Of a stretch of DNA of 64,000 bases, positions 33,975 through 46,526 are shown in pieces. Origin of the DNA: Niebla homalea (Eukaryota; Ascomycota; Lecanoromycetes; Lecanorales; Ramalinaceae). A program made the translations under genes and the position numbers. Location: positions 124,001 through 188,000 of the forward strand of contig JAHGAU010000006.1 of assembly GCA_019925105.1 (NCBI GenBank). The letters run 5' to 3'. Below the pieces are notes generated by a model. The model was not told the origin of the DNA. It did not search any database and was given only the letters and a program-made list of their open reading frames with translations. Position 1 is the first letter of the stretch. Every line of letters starts with the position of its first letter.

Positions 33975-35776
33975 ATGTCCACCTCGCGCCGCAAATCCAG
34001 CGTCATCGAGCCCCCCTCCAACGACTCCTCCCACCTCGCCAAACTCGGCCACAAGCAAGAGCTACAGCGCAACTTCAGCCCGTTGGCCATGCTCGGCCTC
34101 GCCTTCGCCATCCTCAACTCCTGGACCGCCCTCTCCGCCTCCCTCTCCCTCGCCCTCCCATCGGGGGGCCCCACATCCGTAATCTGGGGCTTAGTCACCG
34201 CGGGGATATGCAATCTCGCGCTCGCCGCCTCGCTGGCCGAGTTCCTGTCCGCGTACCCGACCGCGGGGGGGCAATACCACTGGGTCGCCATGATAAGTTG
34301 GAAAGAGTGGGTACCCATTCTCTCATGGATCGCGGGCTGGATCAACGTGTCCGGGTGGGTGACGCTCACAGCATCCGGGGGGCTGCTCGGCTCGCAGCTG
34401 ATTGTGGGAGCGATATCACTCTATCACCCCAATTACACGGTGCAGAACTGGCATCAGTTCCTGATCTACATCGGCTACACCATCGCGGCATTTTGCATCA
34501 ATGCCTTTGCCAATAGCACCTTACCCTACATCACGAAAGCGGCGTTCACATGGAGCATCGCGGGGTTTGTGATCATCAGCATCACCGTGCTCGCGTGTGC
34601 GAGTCCGACGTACCAGTCTGGGGAATTTGTGTATAGGGATTTCATCAATCAGACCGGGTGGCCGGATGGGATTGCCTGGTTGCTGGGCTTGCTGCAGGGA
34701 GGGTTGGGGTTGACGGGGTATGATGCCGTCGCGCACATGATTGAGGAGATACCCAATCCGACGGTGGAGGGACCGAGGATCATGATTGCGTGTGTGGCGA
34801 TCGGGCTGTTCACCGGTTTCATCTTTCTGAGCTGTTTATTGTTCGTGCTCAAGGATGTGGACAACGTGATTGAGACCGCCAACGGGCCCCTTCTCGAGAT
34901 CTTCTACGATGCCACGAATAGTAAGGCTGGCTCGATATGTTTACTCATGTAAGTCCCCTTCCCCTGCCCCATCCATACCTTTCCATTCCTCCTTCCCCAT
35001 CCCAATCTTTCCCCTTATCACACCCACCAAATCAACCTTCCCCCCACCCCTCCCCAGACCAGCCTCCCCAGAACTAAGGAATCCCCAGCTTTCCCCTCCT
35101 CTGCCTCCTCTTCGCCACCACCTCCATAATGACGACCTCCTCCCGGATGACCTACGCCTTCGCCCGCGACGGCGGCCTCCCCTTCTCCCGGCTCTTCGCG
35201 CACGTGAACCCGTCCCTCGACCACGTCCCCCTGGCCGCCCTCATCTTCACCACCGTCCTCGTCATCATCTTCGGCTGCATCTTCCTCGGCTCCTCCGCCG
35301 CCTTCAACGCCATCATCTCCGCCTCCGTCGTCGCCCTGGGTATCTCCTATGCCTTCCCCCCCGCCATCCACTGCCTCCGCGGCAGGAACCGATTGCCCCC
35401 GCGCCCGTTCGTGCTGCCCGGTCTGATCGGCTGGGCGTGCAACCTGCTGGGGATCGCGTACGTGATCGTGACGAGCGTGCTGTTCGTGTTTCCGCCCGAG
35501 CTGCCCGTCGGCGGGAGTAATATGAATTACTGCATCGTGGCATTTGCCATCATCTTGATCGTGAGTACGGTGCAGTGGTTCGTGGACGGGAGGAAGAATT
35601 TCAGGGGGCCCAAGGTGGAGTTTGTGGGGGAGGAGGTGGGGGAGGAGGTGGGGAAGGAGGTGGAGGATGGGGGGTATGATGGAATGGACGGGAAGAGGGG
35701 GAGATGGATGGGAATGGGCTGTCGGAGATGGGAGGGGAGGGGAGGAAGGCGGAGATGGATGGGGCAGCAGCATTGA
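33975..35776 (+). CDS. APC-family amino acid / GABA-type permease
   Basis: A plasma-membrane transporter predicted to import amino acids, GABA, choline or a related amine. Exon 1 is 33975-34948, the intron is 34949-35088 (GTAAGT...CCCCAG, 140 nt), and exon 2 is 35089-35776. The join restores SICLLIFPLLCLLFATTSIM, typical of the family, and gives 553 residues. Family signs: ..RNFSPLAMLGLAFAILNSWT.. after a polar N-terminus, PTAGGQYHWVA, GLLQGGLGLTGYDAVAHMIEE and SSRMTYAFARDGGLPFS. About 12 membrane helices fit. Fungal relatives are near the Uga4/Hnm1 types; substrate cannot be read from sequence. The C-terminus is unusual: a low-complexity stretch rich in Glu/Val, then Gly/Arg/Trp, encoded by G-rich DNA. 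It may reflect slippage or a late frameshift. Confidence 0.9.
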
Positions 35777-36645
35777 AGGAGATGGATGGGACGGGGAGGA
35801 GGGGCGAGTTAAGTACTTGAATATATGCGACGAGCGGCCATGTGTGAAGACATGTAGATCGCAATCCTGATATATATCCTAAAACTCAATCGGACAAAGA
35901 ATCGCACTTCTTCGCAGATGATCCACCCTCCATCCATTCTGGTAACCGCCTTTTTTCCAGGCTGAAAAGACTCCTACACCTCCCTACAACACCATCCCCC
36001 CATCAACCAATTCTCGACCAGCAAGGCACCCATCCACAGAACCATCCCCCCCCAAAACCCCATCCAAAACACCAAACTCCCCGCTTCCAAACCATCCCAA
36101 CCCATTCTACTCAGTCAGAACGATCCAACAGCCAGCTATCCCAATATCCAGAACGACGTAATACCAGCCCAGAAGCCCTTGTCGTCAAGAGCATATCATA
36201 TTCTCCGTCCTTCTTCGATCGATTGAGTACGGGAGTACGACCGGTTTGATGACGCAGCCCTGGAAAAGGGCATCCATGTTTGCTGGAGATCATGTTGTGC
36301 CTACTAGATTGTGTCTCATGCGGCCCAGTTTATCGTTGCCGCTCACAGGAATCAGCATTGCAATCAGTCCCTTGGAGAGAGGAGGCCGCTGGAGCTCGTG
36401 TTATTTGTGTGCGGGGATGTGTAGATGTAGATGATAGCTTTTCGGGATAGGCTGAGTCGCTCGTGGGACAGGGGTGGTGGAAGTCACCGATGGAGGTAGC
36501 TGGGTAGCGGCTGAGAGTCTCCTTATGCTGGAGTCCAGCATTTTGGTGGAGAGGGGCTTTGAAACACTGCATTCTACCGTGAGCCACCCTTTTGATACTG
36601 CTTCTATCAAATCAAAAGCTTCAAGGCGTGTGCAACCGGGCCACG
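35777..36645. other. Intergenic between convergent permease and NLR
   Basis: The 3' flanks of two convergent genes. C-rich and A-rich homopolymer runs occur near 35960-36070. I see no gene or RNA. Confidence 0.6.
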
Positions 36646-39600
36646 TCATTCGTCCTGTTCTCCACCTTGTTTCCTGATTTGTTTCTCCAATATTGCAATG
36701 CAGCGTTTCGTGGCGTACCTGCCCATTGCGTCAAGGGTTCTTTTTGTGTCGTCCTTGGTGCTCGATAGGCGCTCTTTTGCCCAACAGATAGCTACCTTCA
36801 GACTGCCATTGCCGTAGCAACAATTCTCCAATAAAACCTCGAGAAATTGATGCTGATCACTGTGAACAGCTTCCCAAAGAAGATTGCGCGCCCTTGGGAC
36901 ATCTACCTCGGACTCCGGGCCCATTTCATGACCAGCTCGAAGCCCAAGCTCGAAGAGGGTTTGTAGCTTCGCGGGACTACCGAATTTGATTGCTAATTCC
37001 AGCAGTTGAGAGTCAGATTGCCGCAGTAAGCTTCCGCCACACACAGCTTTGATGGTAGCAGAGTCTGCCTTTGGAGCTGTGATTGCCAGTTCAACTACAT
37101 TGACCCCAAAGCTCCCCAACTTGGCATTCGCTCCATATTTGATGAGTTTCTCAACTGCCTCGCTGTGGCCTTCCCTTATGGCGAGCTCTAGTGGACTCGG
37201 TTGCGACGATATATTGGAGGAGATACTGAGGGGTCTATTGACCCTCTCATAAAAAGCTAGCTGAGTTCTTTCCCTTTCATTCGACTTCTCGAAATCCAAT
37301 AACAGGATAATGATTGCCGTCTTGCCAGTCACGGCAGCGAGATGAAGTGGTGTCACACCACCCTCAATCGTACTATCAGGATCAGCGTCATTCTGCAGCA
37401 GTAGGCGAACTACTTTTTCATGGCCCATAGTAGCCGCAAGATGTAATGCTCTTGAGCACACTTCTTCAGGCTCATCTCGCAAGCTCTTGCTGAGCCACGA
37501 GCCTTTGTCCAACAACAGCTCAACGCATCTCTCATGCCCATATCGAGCCGCGCATTCGAGAGGGTCTAGCGCCTTGAGATTCCCCTTTTCTTTTGTTGTC
37601 AGAGTAGATTGGAGCGGCCAAAAATCCTTAGCAGGCTCTTTGCTCTCGCTTTGGAATGGCTCTGACATAAGAATCGTGGATAGCACATCGTAATTTCCGT
37701 TGGCCGCAGCAGAATGTATTGCAGTGGGATGCTGGATTTGAGACCAAGTGCGCAGACCCGAAAGGAGCAGATCCTCATTAGCCTCATTGGGCAGGTCTAT
37801 CAACTCGCCTCCTCTCCCTAACGCCCTGGCGCCGGCTTCGACTAGGACCTGAACTACTTTGGTGTGTCCTCCTTGGCTGGCTAAGCTCAAGGGGTTTTGC
37901 CCTTGGGCATCCTGCCAATTCAATAATCGATCTTCCCACCGGAAAAAATTGCCTCTGGGTAAAAGATCCATTTTCTGAAAATATTCGTCTCTCCGTCCGT
38001 TTTTTGGGAAATGTTCTTCTCTCCGAAAAAGTTCGTCTCTCTGTAGCAGCTCTGCGGCAACATTCGCATGACCACCTCTGGCAGCCACATGCAGTAAACT
38101 CGCCCCTGATGGATCCAGATCTCGGTGATGGACGACGTTAGGTTCAAGGAGCCATTTCAGAACCTGCAGATGGCCATTCGAGGTTGCGGCGAAAGCTCCT
38201 TTGAGAAAAGCTTCTCTTTTAACCTCTTCGTTGCCCTCAAAGTGGTTGTCTTCTACTAGTGCGTAGAGACCATCAAGCGCTCCAGATTTACAGCAAATTT
38301 CAAACCAATCAGCAGTCAGGTAAGGTGTGCGGCGTATGTATTGTCTTATCATGGCTTCAGTTCGGACCACCTCTTGCTCTATATATTGGCCTTCACCTTG
38401 AATGTGGGCTCCGTATTGTAACATAATTGTGTTGAGCATGTATGATATTAGCTCTGGCTGATCGTGAGCGCAGGCTAGTTTTAAGGTCTGTTGGTGGTAC
38501 CGCTCATGATACAAATTATGCATAATCGCCGGGTAAGTCGCCACAATGAGTGGTGTATGACCCGCCTCAGCCGCCCAGTGTATAAGAGATGTCCAAGCTC
38601 GATGAGGCACCCGATAATTGGGTGATTCGGATGGTGGACAAGCTTGGCAGCCGTGAACTCCAAAATGCTGATTCAGGCCCCAAGGCCGGATTTCAAAGCG
38701 AAGATTTTTGTGCAGGATCAAATCCCAGAATTTCTCGAACGCTGCCAGACAGCCGATATGGATGCCAAGGAAATCGTTCCCATTCAGGCCCTTCAATAAT
38801 GTTTCCTCCCTTACACTACGAGGCAGATGTACCTTACGTCCGACTTTGCTGAGCCGCTGCTTAGTATGCCAAGGCCAATACTGGATGACATAGTCCAGAA
38901 GCGCGTATTTGTCCCGCATCTCGGGTGGAACCTGTGGGTGTCGATTACCATATTTACCGTATTTCGAGAAATCAATTTCGGGCAATCGAATATGTCTATT
39001 ACCACCTTGAATTTTGTAGGGAATCCAAAAGAGTGGCCTTTTGAGGCCGACCGTAGCTGGGATTGCCATCGGGCCACCATTCTTGAAGATTTGGTTCATT
39101 GTGACAACTTGCTCATTAGCTTTCACTATCGCAGATTCAAAGTCCGAGAAACACAAGTATGTTGCACAACTAAGTGCCAAACGAAAGTCCGCCTGGCCAT
39201 TAGTAAAGTAGTAGTTCATCAGATGGGGTGATGGGAGACCATCCCGGTCGACTTGAAAGGGGTTGATTTCATATTCATCTTGAACAGCCGGACGTAAGAG
39301 ATGTTGGCGAACGGTATGATGTGCGAAACGGACCTGTCTATTCTGATCTCGGATGATAAGTCCGTGACATAGTCCGATGAGCTTGTCTCCATCCGGGATC
39401 TTGTCTGCGTCCCAATGGTCATCCTTCGGACCAAAAGCTACGGCCTCCTGCAATTCGGGCAAGGTGAGAGGTCTGCGAGCAAAGGCCACCCATTGCAACG
39501 TTTGTTGTACAAGGTTTTTGTTTAGCTGTGATTTGCCGGCTTCGATCTTCTCCAGTATCCGGACATAGGTGTTTTCTAGGCCGTCGGGTAAGTGATCCAG

Positions 39601-41490
39601 TATTTCTTGAACAGCGTGATCCGAAGTTGCTTCGCAGAGGTCCTGTAGCTGAAAATGTACCCAAAGAAACCTGTTAATCGTGAGCTACTATCATATCTGC
39701 GTTTTGACCACATCTTACATGCCCTGGGCTTTCTCGGAAAGCCTGCTCATTATCACACTTTGCAGATCTTTGTTTTTGATGGTCAGATTTCCTCCAGAAA
39801 TACACGACTCAACGGACTTTGATATGAAGGCCTCAATGTCGGCATGAACGATCAATTCGTCTACTTTTAGATTTGCAAAGCTCCTGAGATGCCTCAGTGG
39901 GTTTTCCTCCTCCCGACATGTTACGAGGACCTTGACGATAGAATTTCTCACATTTAACCACCGCGAGACTTGTTCACTAAGATCACTCTGAATCCTCTCC
40001 GAGCACTCGTCGAGACCATCGATCATGATCCGCAGTGAATGGGAGGCGTCAATTGACTCTGACAAGATGGTCGCTAGATCACACTCATTTGGACCATGAC
40101 TACTCCGTCTATACTGCTCAATAATGCGCTGTTTGGCATGGTCCGGTATTATCCCACTGTCGAATAACTGCTTCAATAAAGCCCGGTAGATATTGACTGT
40201 CAGCAGTGTAGTAGGATCACTGTAATCACAGAAGAAGTACAATATAGAGCCAGCGTTCCTCTGAAGTTGCTGCCATACCATTGTCGACCTGTAAGGAGGA
40301 GGAAAGCCGGCGTCAGAGAGTTCTTCGTACATCATTCAACAAACTTACATGAGAACGCTTTTCCCGCATCCCGCTGTAACAATCAGAGACTGAGTTGCGA
40401 ATTGGAATTGGCAATATATTACTTACGTATTCCGCTACAGCACAGCCCGCACGAGGTGGTGGACCCTTCCCACTCCCTGTACACTGGATGGTCCTCGAAC
40501 CAAGTACATGTGCCGTTTTGACGTAAATTATACAATCTTTCCAGCTGTGCCTCGTAGTTGACTGGAGAAAGAGTGGAGAAAGTCCGTTGCATTTCACGCT
40601 CTGCCTTCCGTGAGCTGCCAGGCCAAAGAAGAGAAGTAATATTTCCCTGCTGCCTCACGAACCTTGGCGCCCGTTGCGGGCCTGACGCAGAACAATGAAT
40701 GTATTAGCAAAGAAGGCCCGTAACAAGATCATAGTAGCCATATTCATTATAGTACCAAGGTAGATCATACAACAAGAGCCTCAGATGATCTCATTTGTTG
40801 TGGCAGGTAGGCGCATCGAGACAGTAGGTAACTTACCTGCATGTCATTCGCAAGTACTACACTTCTGGAATCTGCAGACTCAATCATGTGCGATGTATTC
40901 ACCTCCTTCTCGACGAGCTTTTGGTGCTTCCGGAATTTCTCAATTCGCTTCCCAAAATCCCGATCGAAGTTCCTCCAGGTTAGGTTTAATGAACGCCGCT
41001 TAACATGCCGAACGGCATCTTTTGCGTTCGAGCAGAATTCAATGAGGTCGCAATAGATGACAGACAAAGCTTGCACGAGACGCTCATGTCTGGGAAAGAG
41101 TCTCTCGTACACATGAAGACGGGGTAGGACCTCCCCAATGTCAACAAACATGTCCGAGATTCGCTCGAAGTATTGACCAGCTTCGCGAGCAAGGTGAAGA
41201 ACGATACGGAGGCTTCCCCACAAGGGGCCCATGACCAAAGAACACGCATTAGCAAAGACATCCAGAGCAGCGCCATACTGCTCAATTGACTCCACCAATG
41301 GCTGGAGCTTCTTGAAAGTCTTGCGAGTTTTGCTAGATCTATCGCTGATCTTGTCAGCGGCACTGGCTTCGTAGAGGATCTCTTCAGGTGTGGCCTGGAA
41401 GTAGAGCCGCTTTTCGTCCTCGCTGAGATCTTCGGTGAAGCGGTCGCAAGCTCGGGTCCAGGCGTCTGGACGGAAAGCGTCTTGCGTCAT
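36646..41490 (-). CDS. Fungal NLR: DUF7708-like, NACHT, ankyrin repeats
   Basis: A STAND-type intracellular receptor, probably acting in self/non-self recognition or cell death. Five exons: 40837-41490, 40427-40649, 40349-40373, 39719-40288 and 36646-39670. Phases agree and give 1498 residues. Residues about 60-200 match the fungal DUF7708 N-terminal region (YGAALDVFANACSLVMGPLW, ERLVQALSVIYCDLIEF). The Walker A motif GIPGCGKS is at 291-298, Walker B RIMIDGLDEC at 387-396, then a winged-helix-like part (FLWVHFQLQDL, PLTLPELQEAVAF). Ankyrin-type units lie at about 850-880 and 1010-1460 (SLLHVAARGGH, ALHLAATMGH, TPLHLAAVTGK). The acceptor of intron 1 (40650-40836) was chosen because the stronger-looking upstream CAG breaks the frame. 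No disabling change is seen. The N-terminal effector type is unknown. Confidence 0.9.
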
Positions 41491-41870
41491 TTTTGACCCA
41501 TAATAGGAGCTGAATAGACACTCAAGAGCTTATCGACATCTGAGACTTGGCTACAGGTTGATTGTAGAGAATGAAGAAGACATTTTCATCGAGGAATGGG
41601 AAGGTGCAAGAATCAGATCAGGCTGAGGATTACCTAGTGGGCAGTGCTGCCAGCTGTATGTACGATGACGTAGAGCATACCCGAAGTGGGCGTCTTTATG
41701 ATAATACTGGCAGATCACAAAATGAATGGACCTAATGGGTTGTAACGGGGATGTTAGAAAGCAGAAGGGTTTGCAAGGGTAGAAGATAAGGAGACGATAG
41801 CGAAGGGAGATGAACATTTCCATCTAGAAAAGGGAAGGTACTACCTCCCTCGAACCCATCGGACTCATTG
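41491..41870. other. Promoter region of the NLR / 3' flank of the NmrA-like gene
   Basis: Both neighbours are on the minus strand, so this holds the NLR promoter and the start of its leader. No clear TATA box or other motif. Confidence 0.5.
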
Positions 41871-42854
41871 TCAGCGTTGGGAATAATGCTCTTCAGCCCA
41901 CGCCCTCACGCCCTGCATCTCTATCCCTCGCTGTCTTCCCCAACAGCTATCCCTTGGCCAACTGACCCCCTTCCCCTCTGCAAAGACGACTCGATACTTC
42001 CTCAACCCTATTTCTGCCTCATTACCCCCTTCCTCCGCCTCCTTCAGCTCCTCCTTCAGAACTTCCAACGGCACCTCATCCACCACGACCTCCTTCCCAG
42101 TCACCTTCCCCAGCCCATACGCAAGGCCCTGAAAGCTCCCCGTCTCCCCCACGGTGTAAACAATCCCACTCTCCCCTTTCCCCTCATCAAACATCACCAT
42201 CTCCGCAACCACCCTCCCAATATCCCCCACGCTCGTAACCGTGACTTCATTCGCCTTGCTACCCAAGTCCCTCACCTTGCTCCAATCTTTACTGACGACC
42301 CCAAACGCCTCCTCAAAGAGAAAATTCGTGAACATTCCTGTGCTGACGATCGTCCACCTCACCTCCCTCTGCGCCCTCAACAGATCCCGCACATCTAATT
42401 GCTCGCTAAAAAGATCTTGCGCGCTGCCCCGGCCAATGACGTCGTAGTCGACGCCGAATTGCCACGGGAAATACCACAACCTTTTGCCGGTCCCCATTCT
42501 CTTTCGAGCGGCATCTGCTTCGCAAACAGCCTTGGCAAGCTTCAGCTGTGTACCCGGTGGGTAGGTCATGCCTGAACATGAGATGATAATATCAAAGGGC
42601 TCGAAGAGGGCAACGAGGTCGGAGGTCGTGGATGCGGCGACATCGCCTGGGAGGAGGGAGAGACGGAGGTCCGTGCGGAGGTGGGCAGTGAGGGCTTGTT
42701 TCTCTGGGGAGGCAGAGGAGGCGAGGGCGCTGGGGCGGAGGAGGACTGTGATGGGGGTCAAGGAGGATGACGCTTCATGCGTGGGATGGGAGGCTAGTGC
42801 TGTGAGGACCGCGAGGCCGAGCTCGCCAGCACCGAGGACAAGGATGGAGCGCAT
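41871..42854 (-). CDS. NmrA-like / isoflavone-reductase-type NAD(P)-binding protein
   Basis: A single-exon gene of 327 residues starting at the ATG at 42854. The frame is open 13 codons further upstream but without an ATG there. The N-terminus MRSILVLGAGELGLAVLTAL is a Rossmann nucleotide-binding turn (GAGELG; family form GxxGxxG). Other signs are DIIISCSGMTYPPGTQ, WYFPWQFGVDYDVIGRG (the PS-EFG region of isoflavone reductases, here PWQFGVD) and VRWTIVSTGMFTNFLFEE. Such proteins reduce small phenolic or secondary-metabolite substrates or act as redox sensors like NmrA. The substrate is unknown. It is divergent from the Gal80-like gene with about 740 bp between, which may allow joint control. 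Confidence 0.85.
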   Translation of the reverse strand: MRSILVLGAGELGLAVLTALASHPTHEASSSLTPITVLLRPSALASSASPEKQALTAHLRTDLRLSLLPGDVAASTTSDLVALFEPFDIIISCSGMTYPPGTQLKLAKAVCEADAARKRMGTGKRLWYFPWQFGVDYDVIGRGSAQDLFSEQLDVRDLLRAQREVRWTIVSTGMFTNFLFEEAFGVVSKDWSKVRDLGSKANEVTVTSVGDIGRVVAEMVMFDEGKGESGIVYTVGETGSFQGLAYGLGKVTGKEVVVDEVPLEVLKEELKEAEEGGNEAEIGLRKYRVVFAEGKGVSWPRDSCWGRQRGIEMQGVRAWAEEHYSQR

Positions 42855-43598
42855 TTTTGAACGGGAGAAACGGGAAAGATTAGGACCATTCAAGAAGCGG
42901 CCGAGCGGATCAGCTTAAAAGCGAAGTTGGAGAAGGGTGGAGTGGGAGCCAAATATTATTATTTCGTGCAGACCCAACCACCAGCGAGGGTAGGACGAAT
43001 GCTGTCCTGCCATTGGCCCAGGCCAAGACCGAATCGACTCTCGATGTCAGAGCATTGGCTCAAATCAAAGTGCATGATAAGAACCCATGGTGACCAAGTA
43101 AAGGCGTGGAGTACACTGACTGGCATGATATTTGGAGCTGTATTTCAAAGCAAAGCGAGCACGTCATCACGGACAGCGTACAATTCATCATTTACATATC
43201 AAATACAGCTCTGTCCGGAACGGATACTGAGTCGACCGGCGTCAATGGGCCTTGATTGTATGTGAGTACTCCACTCCCTCCAGCTGATTGGACGCAGATA
43301 GTCTTCCACCTTATTGTGGTTATTTTATTTCGGATCGTTTGAACTATACAGTCTCTGGTCAGCATGGTGAATCCAAACATTCTTCGGAGGACGCTTCGAG
43401 GTCATCCGAAAGGATCTATTAGAAATGCATCAAACGCGTATTAGAAGGTTGAGGCGGCATATATACCATCAATGTCATCCTCTGATCGTAAAATCCTTGA
43501 ATTCAAGTTTTTGAAAGTCTAAAGACACAATACTCAGATCCTATTGATCATCCAAAGAGTCCTGTTATTCTTCAGATCTCCGTCTGCAGCCCCTTACA
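42855..43598. promoter_or_regulatory. Divergent promoter between NmrA-like and Gal80-like genes
   Basis: The region lies head to head between two starts. It is moderately A/T-rich near 43310-43560, and short sequences similar to TATA/initiator elements can be found, but none stands out. No ORF here is supportable. Confidence 0.4.
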
Positions 43599-44869
43599 AT
43601 GGTCATCCGTCTCGGCATCATCGGCCTCTCGTCAGACCCACAGGCATGGGCTGCATTGGCCCATATTGGGCCCTTGAGGGAGAAGGTGCTGACAGACAAG
43701 TACGAGCTCGCCGCCGTAGCAACGTCTTCTATGAAGACTGCCAAAGTCGCAGCTAAGACATATGGCGTGCCCGAAGGTAAGGCGTACGACAATCCTGAAG
43801 ACATCGCAAACGACAAAGATGTTGATATGGTTGTTGTATCTGTCAAAGTAAGCCATCTTTGGAAAGCATAGATGCCCATTCAGATTACGAGTTCCGCCGA
43901 AACGTTCATAATGCTGACCGAAGAGGAAAGGCTCCAATGCATCATCAACTCACCATGCCTGCGTTGAAAGCCAAGAAGGACGTCCTGGTCGAATGGCCAC
44001 TAGGTGCCAACACAGCCCAAGCGGAAGAGTTGGCCGCGTTCGCCAAAACGCAGAACGTTAAGAATGTTGTGGCCCTCCAGGCTCGCGCCTCGCCAGTGAC
44101 TCAAAAGGTATGCAAAACCCTTCACATACCCAACCATAGCACAGAATCACGCTGACAAGATCCGTGTCAGGCAAAAGAGATCATCGACTCCGGCACCCTC
44201 GGCCGCATCATCGCGACTAACCTCATCATCAACTCCTCCGGCATGTTGAGCCTGCCAAAGAAGGCTACCTACATCCAGGACAAAGCTGCCGGTGTGAGCG
44301 TTGTCTCCATCCCCGTCGCCCATGCCATCGATCCCTTGGTCTATCTCCTTGGGGAGTTCGAGTGGCTCTCTGCCTGCCTTTCCACCAATTTCCCCACCAT
44401 CCAATTCTACGACTCCAACGGCGCCCTCACAGACCCCGAGCCCCGCAATTTCGCCGATAGCGTCAGCGTCCAGGGCAAGCTTGTCAGTGGGGCCACTGCG
44501 GTCTTCGTCTTCAACACCACCTCGAACGCCACAGCCGAGAGCCAATCCTGGACCATCATGGGCGAGAAGGGGACAATCCAGATGGACATGGATGGGGGAC
44601 AATTGCAAATGGCGAGGGGAAAGCTGAGCCTGCATGAACCGCCAAGCGCTGCACGAGAAGGAGGGCTGTATGGCGGGCAAAAGGCAGGGACGTGGAAGGA
44701 TGTGCCCATTGAGCCTCACATCGCTTTTGGAGGCATTGGAGAGTTGTATAGTGCATTCGCGGAGGGGAAGGAAGGGTTTGCGGATTTTGATGAGGCAGTC
44801 AAGAGGCACAAGATGGTGGATGCTATTTTCCGGAGCGGCGAGAAAGGGACAAGGGAATCATATCTTTGA
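43599..44869 (+). CDS. Gal80-like Gfo/Idh/MocA family protein
   Basis: Three exons, 43599-43847, 43931-44107 and 44171-44869, with introns of 83 nt (GTAAGC...AAAG) and 63 nt (GTATGC...GTCAG), all in phase 0, give 374 residues. The N-terminus RLGIIGLSSDPQAWAALAHI is the NAD(P)-binding turn in the Gal80 style. At the end of the Rossmann domain the sequence reads KKDVLVEWPLG: most family oxidoreductases have EKP with a catalytic Lys, while Gal80 proteins have a Trp there. This suggests a sensor or regulator, or a changed catalytic role. The C-terminal part has the expected beta-sheet domain (WTIMGEKGTIQMDM). Function in sugar metabolism or in a small pathway with the divergent NmrA-like gene is inference. 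Confidence 0.88.
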
Positions 44870-46526
44870 CCAGTCGATAGCATTGCCTGCCAGTCAGGGG
44901 CGTACTCCGCCACTCAATTACCGGTATCTCTCTCTCTCTCTCTCTCTTTACATCAGTTATGACTTCTTTGAGGCTCATTCCGGTCGCGTGTATTCCGTAT
45001 GATTGCATAAATTATACACAGACTAACGCACAAATATTTCTCTGCAGGAAATCATTCCGTCATCTTCTCGCTCATGCAGATCCATTCATCTGATTGGCGC
45101 GCATATCAGCCGAATCCCACTCACCGCCCAGAAATCCTCCACGTAAAAACCCAACGCACGTTCCTCCCCAGCAAAAAGCAACGCTCTTGCCAACTCAATT
45201 TCCCCCCTCATCTTTTTCTCGCTGACTGCATGGATGAGCCAATCGCCCAGTGGTTTTCCTGAACTTCCCCAGGTTTTTCCTCCACCCATGCAACCGTGGA
45301 ACCAATCAGAAAAAATCGCGATCTCGGAGAATTATGTCTTAGCAGCTCTGCGGCGTCTGGAGTCTCTGGACTCTCCCTTGACCACCCGCTTTGGGAAGAG
45401 TTCGAGTGTCCGACCTTCTCGATGCGGTCTACGCTCATCTTATCAGCAGTCCCATCTGCTTCTAGAAGAACTTATCGAAGCCTCATCATCATAATACATG
45501 ATCGAAGCCGTGCGTGAGGGTGTGATGATGCAGTGATGTGGCTTGCATGGTGCCGAAACGATCAAACGACGAACACATAACGGCAACGCCTTTTTGCCCT
45601 TTTCCTAGGGTGAGGGAGTGCACACAAGGTTACAGGGTCAAACGCTCATCGCGATCTGAGATTGGGGCTGGATATTGAGATCGATTCATTGGTCGGCACC
45701 CTCATTGGTGGCTTGATTAGTGAGAGATCAAGATGAACGAATCAGGGTCACACATTTGAGGCTTGAAAGAGCGCAAGCATGCGGTTGGCGCAATCCGCAT
45801 GATGACCTATCAAAAGATGGTCTGCGCTTTTTTCCTTTCGCAGAACAGAGACAGCTGCGTCCCGTTCCATCTGGACTGAGAGAATTTGTGGCGAAAAGAC
45901 CGCGCGCGGACCAAGTCCAAGAGAGACAGACAAGACTCCCAAAGACCAATGTACGAACCGTGAAGTCTATTTTAGATCGCCTTCGCTCAACCACAAGTCG
46001 GCCAAGGAGAAGCCAAGGGGAATTTAAACCAATTGAAATGTACCAAATTTGTCGGAATGACCAATACGACAGATCTTCTCCGTGCCTTTTGCGAGTCTCT
46101 TCCACCAATTCCCTCGTAAACTGGCATTCGGCGGTAACAATTCTTGTCTGCCAGTCATCCGGATCCCACAATCCTTGGTGCTTCTCCATCCTTTCCCCGG
46201 CTTTTGCTCTCTGTTGGTCCCTGGACTCTTGGTTGCCTTTCAGCCACCCCCGTCCTCCCACCGTTCCAACATAATCCAACGGTCATCAATTGTGAACCAC
46301 TGACCCCGACTCCGCCCGGACCTCTGAAATTCTTACACATAGAACAGAGAAGGGAGACTTCTCGCAATGATCCCGCGGCACCTCGTGACGCCCACAAGAA
46401 GTCCCTCTACTCACCCCTCCATCGAAGCCACCTCCCTGTCACATCCTCAATGATCGAGACGCGGGTATTGCTGGCATTACCGTGCTCTAGCCCTTCTCAA
46501 CACGGTCGACTCCTGCCCTCGTCGTC
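44870..46526. other. Intergenic, with a short (TC)n repeat
   Basis: A (TC)n tract of about 21 bp lies at 44927-44947. Frames of about 184 codons occur on both strands near 45720-46280, overlap each other, and lack ATG starts, so I do not accept them. The segment 46290-46526 is C/T-rich and probably the promoter and leader of the next gene. Confidence 0.5.

Noticed and set aside
35018..35773. Long minus-strand frame of about 251 codons over the permease's second exon
   Set aside because: It is the antisense shadow of the permease, rich in Pro/Glu/His because of the C-rich coding strand.
45720..46279. Two overlapping frames of about 184 codons, one per strand, upstream of the rhodopsin-domain gene
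   Set aside because: Neither starts at an ATG, neither has a motif, and they overlap each other; no splice join improves them.
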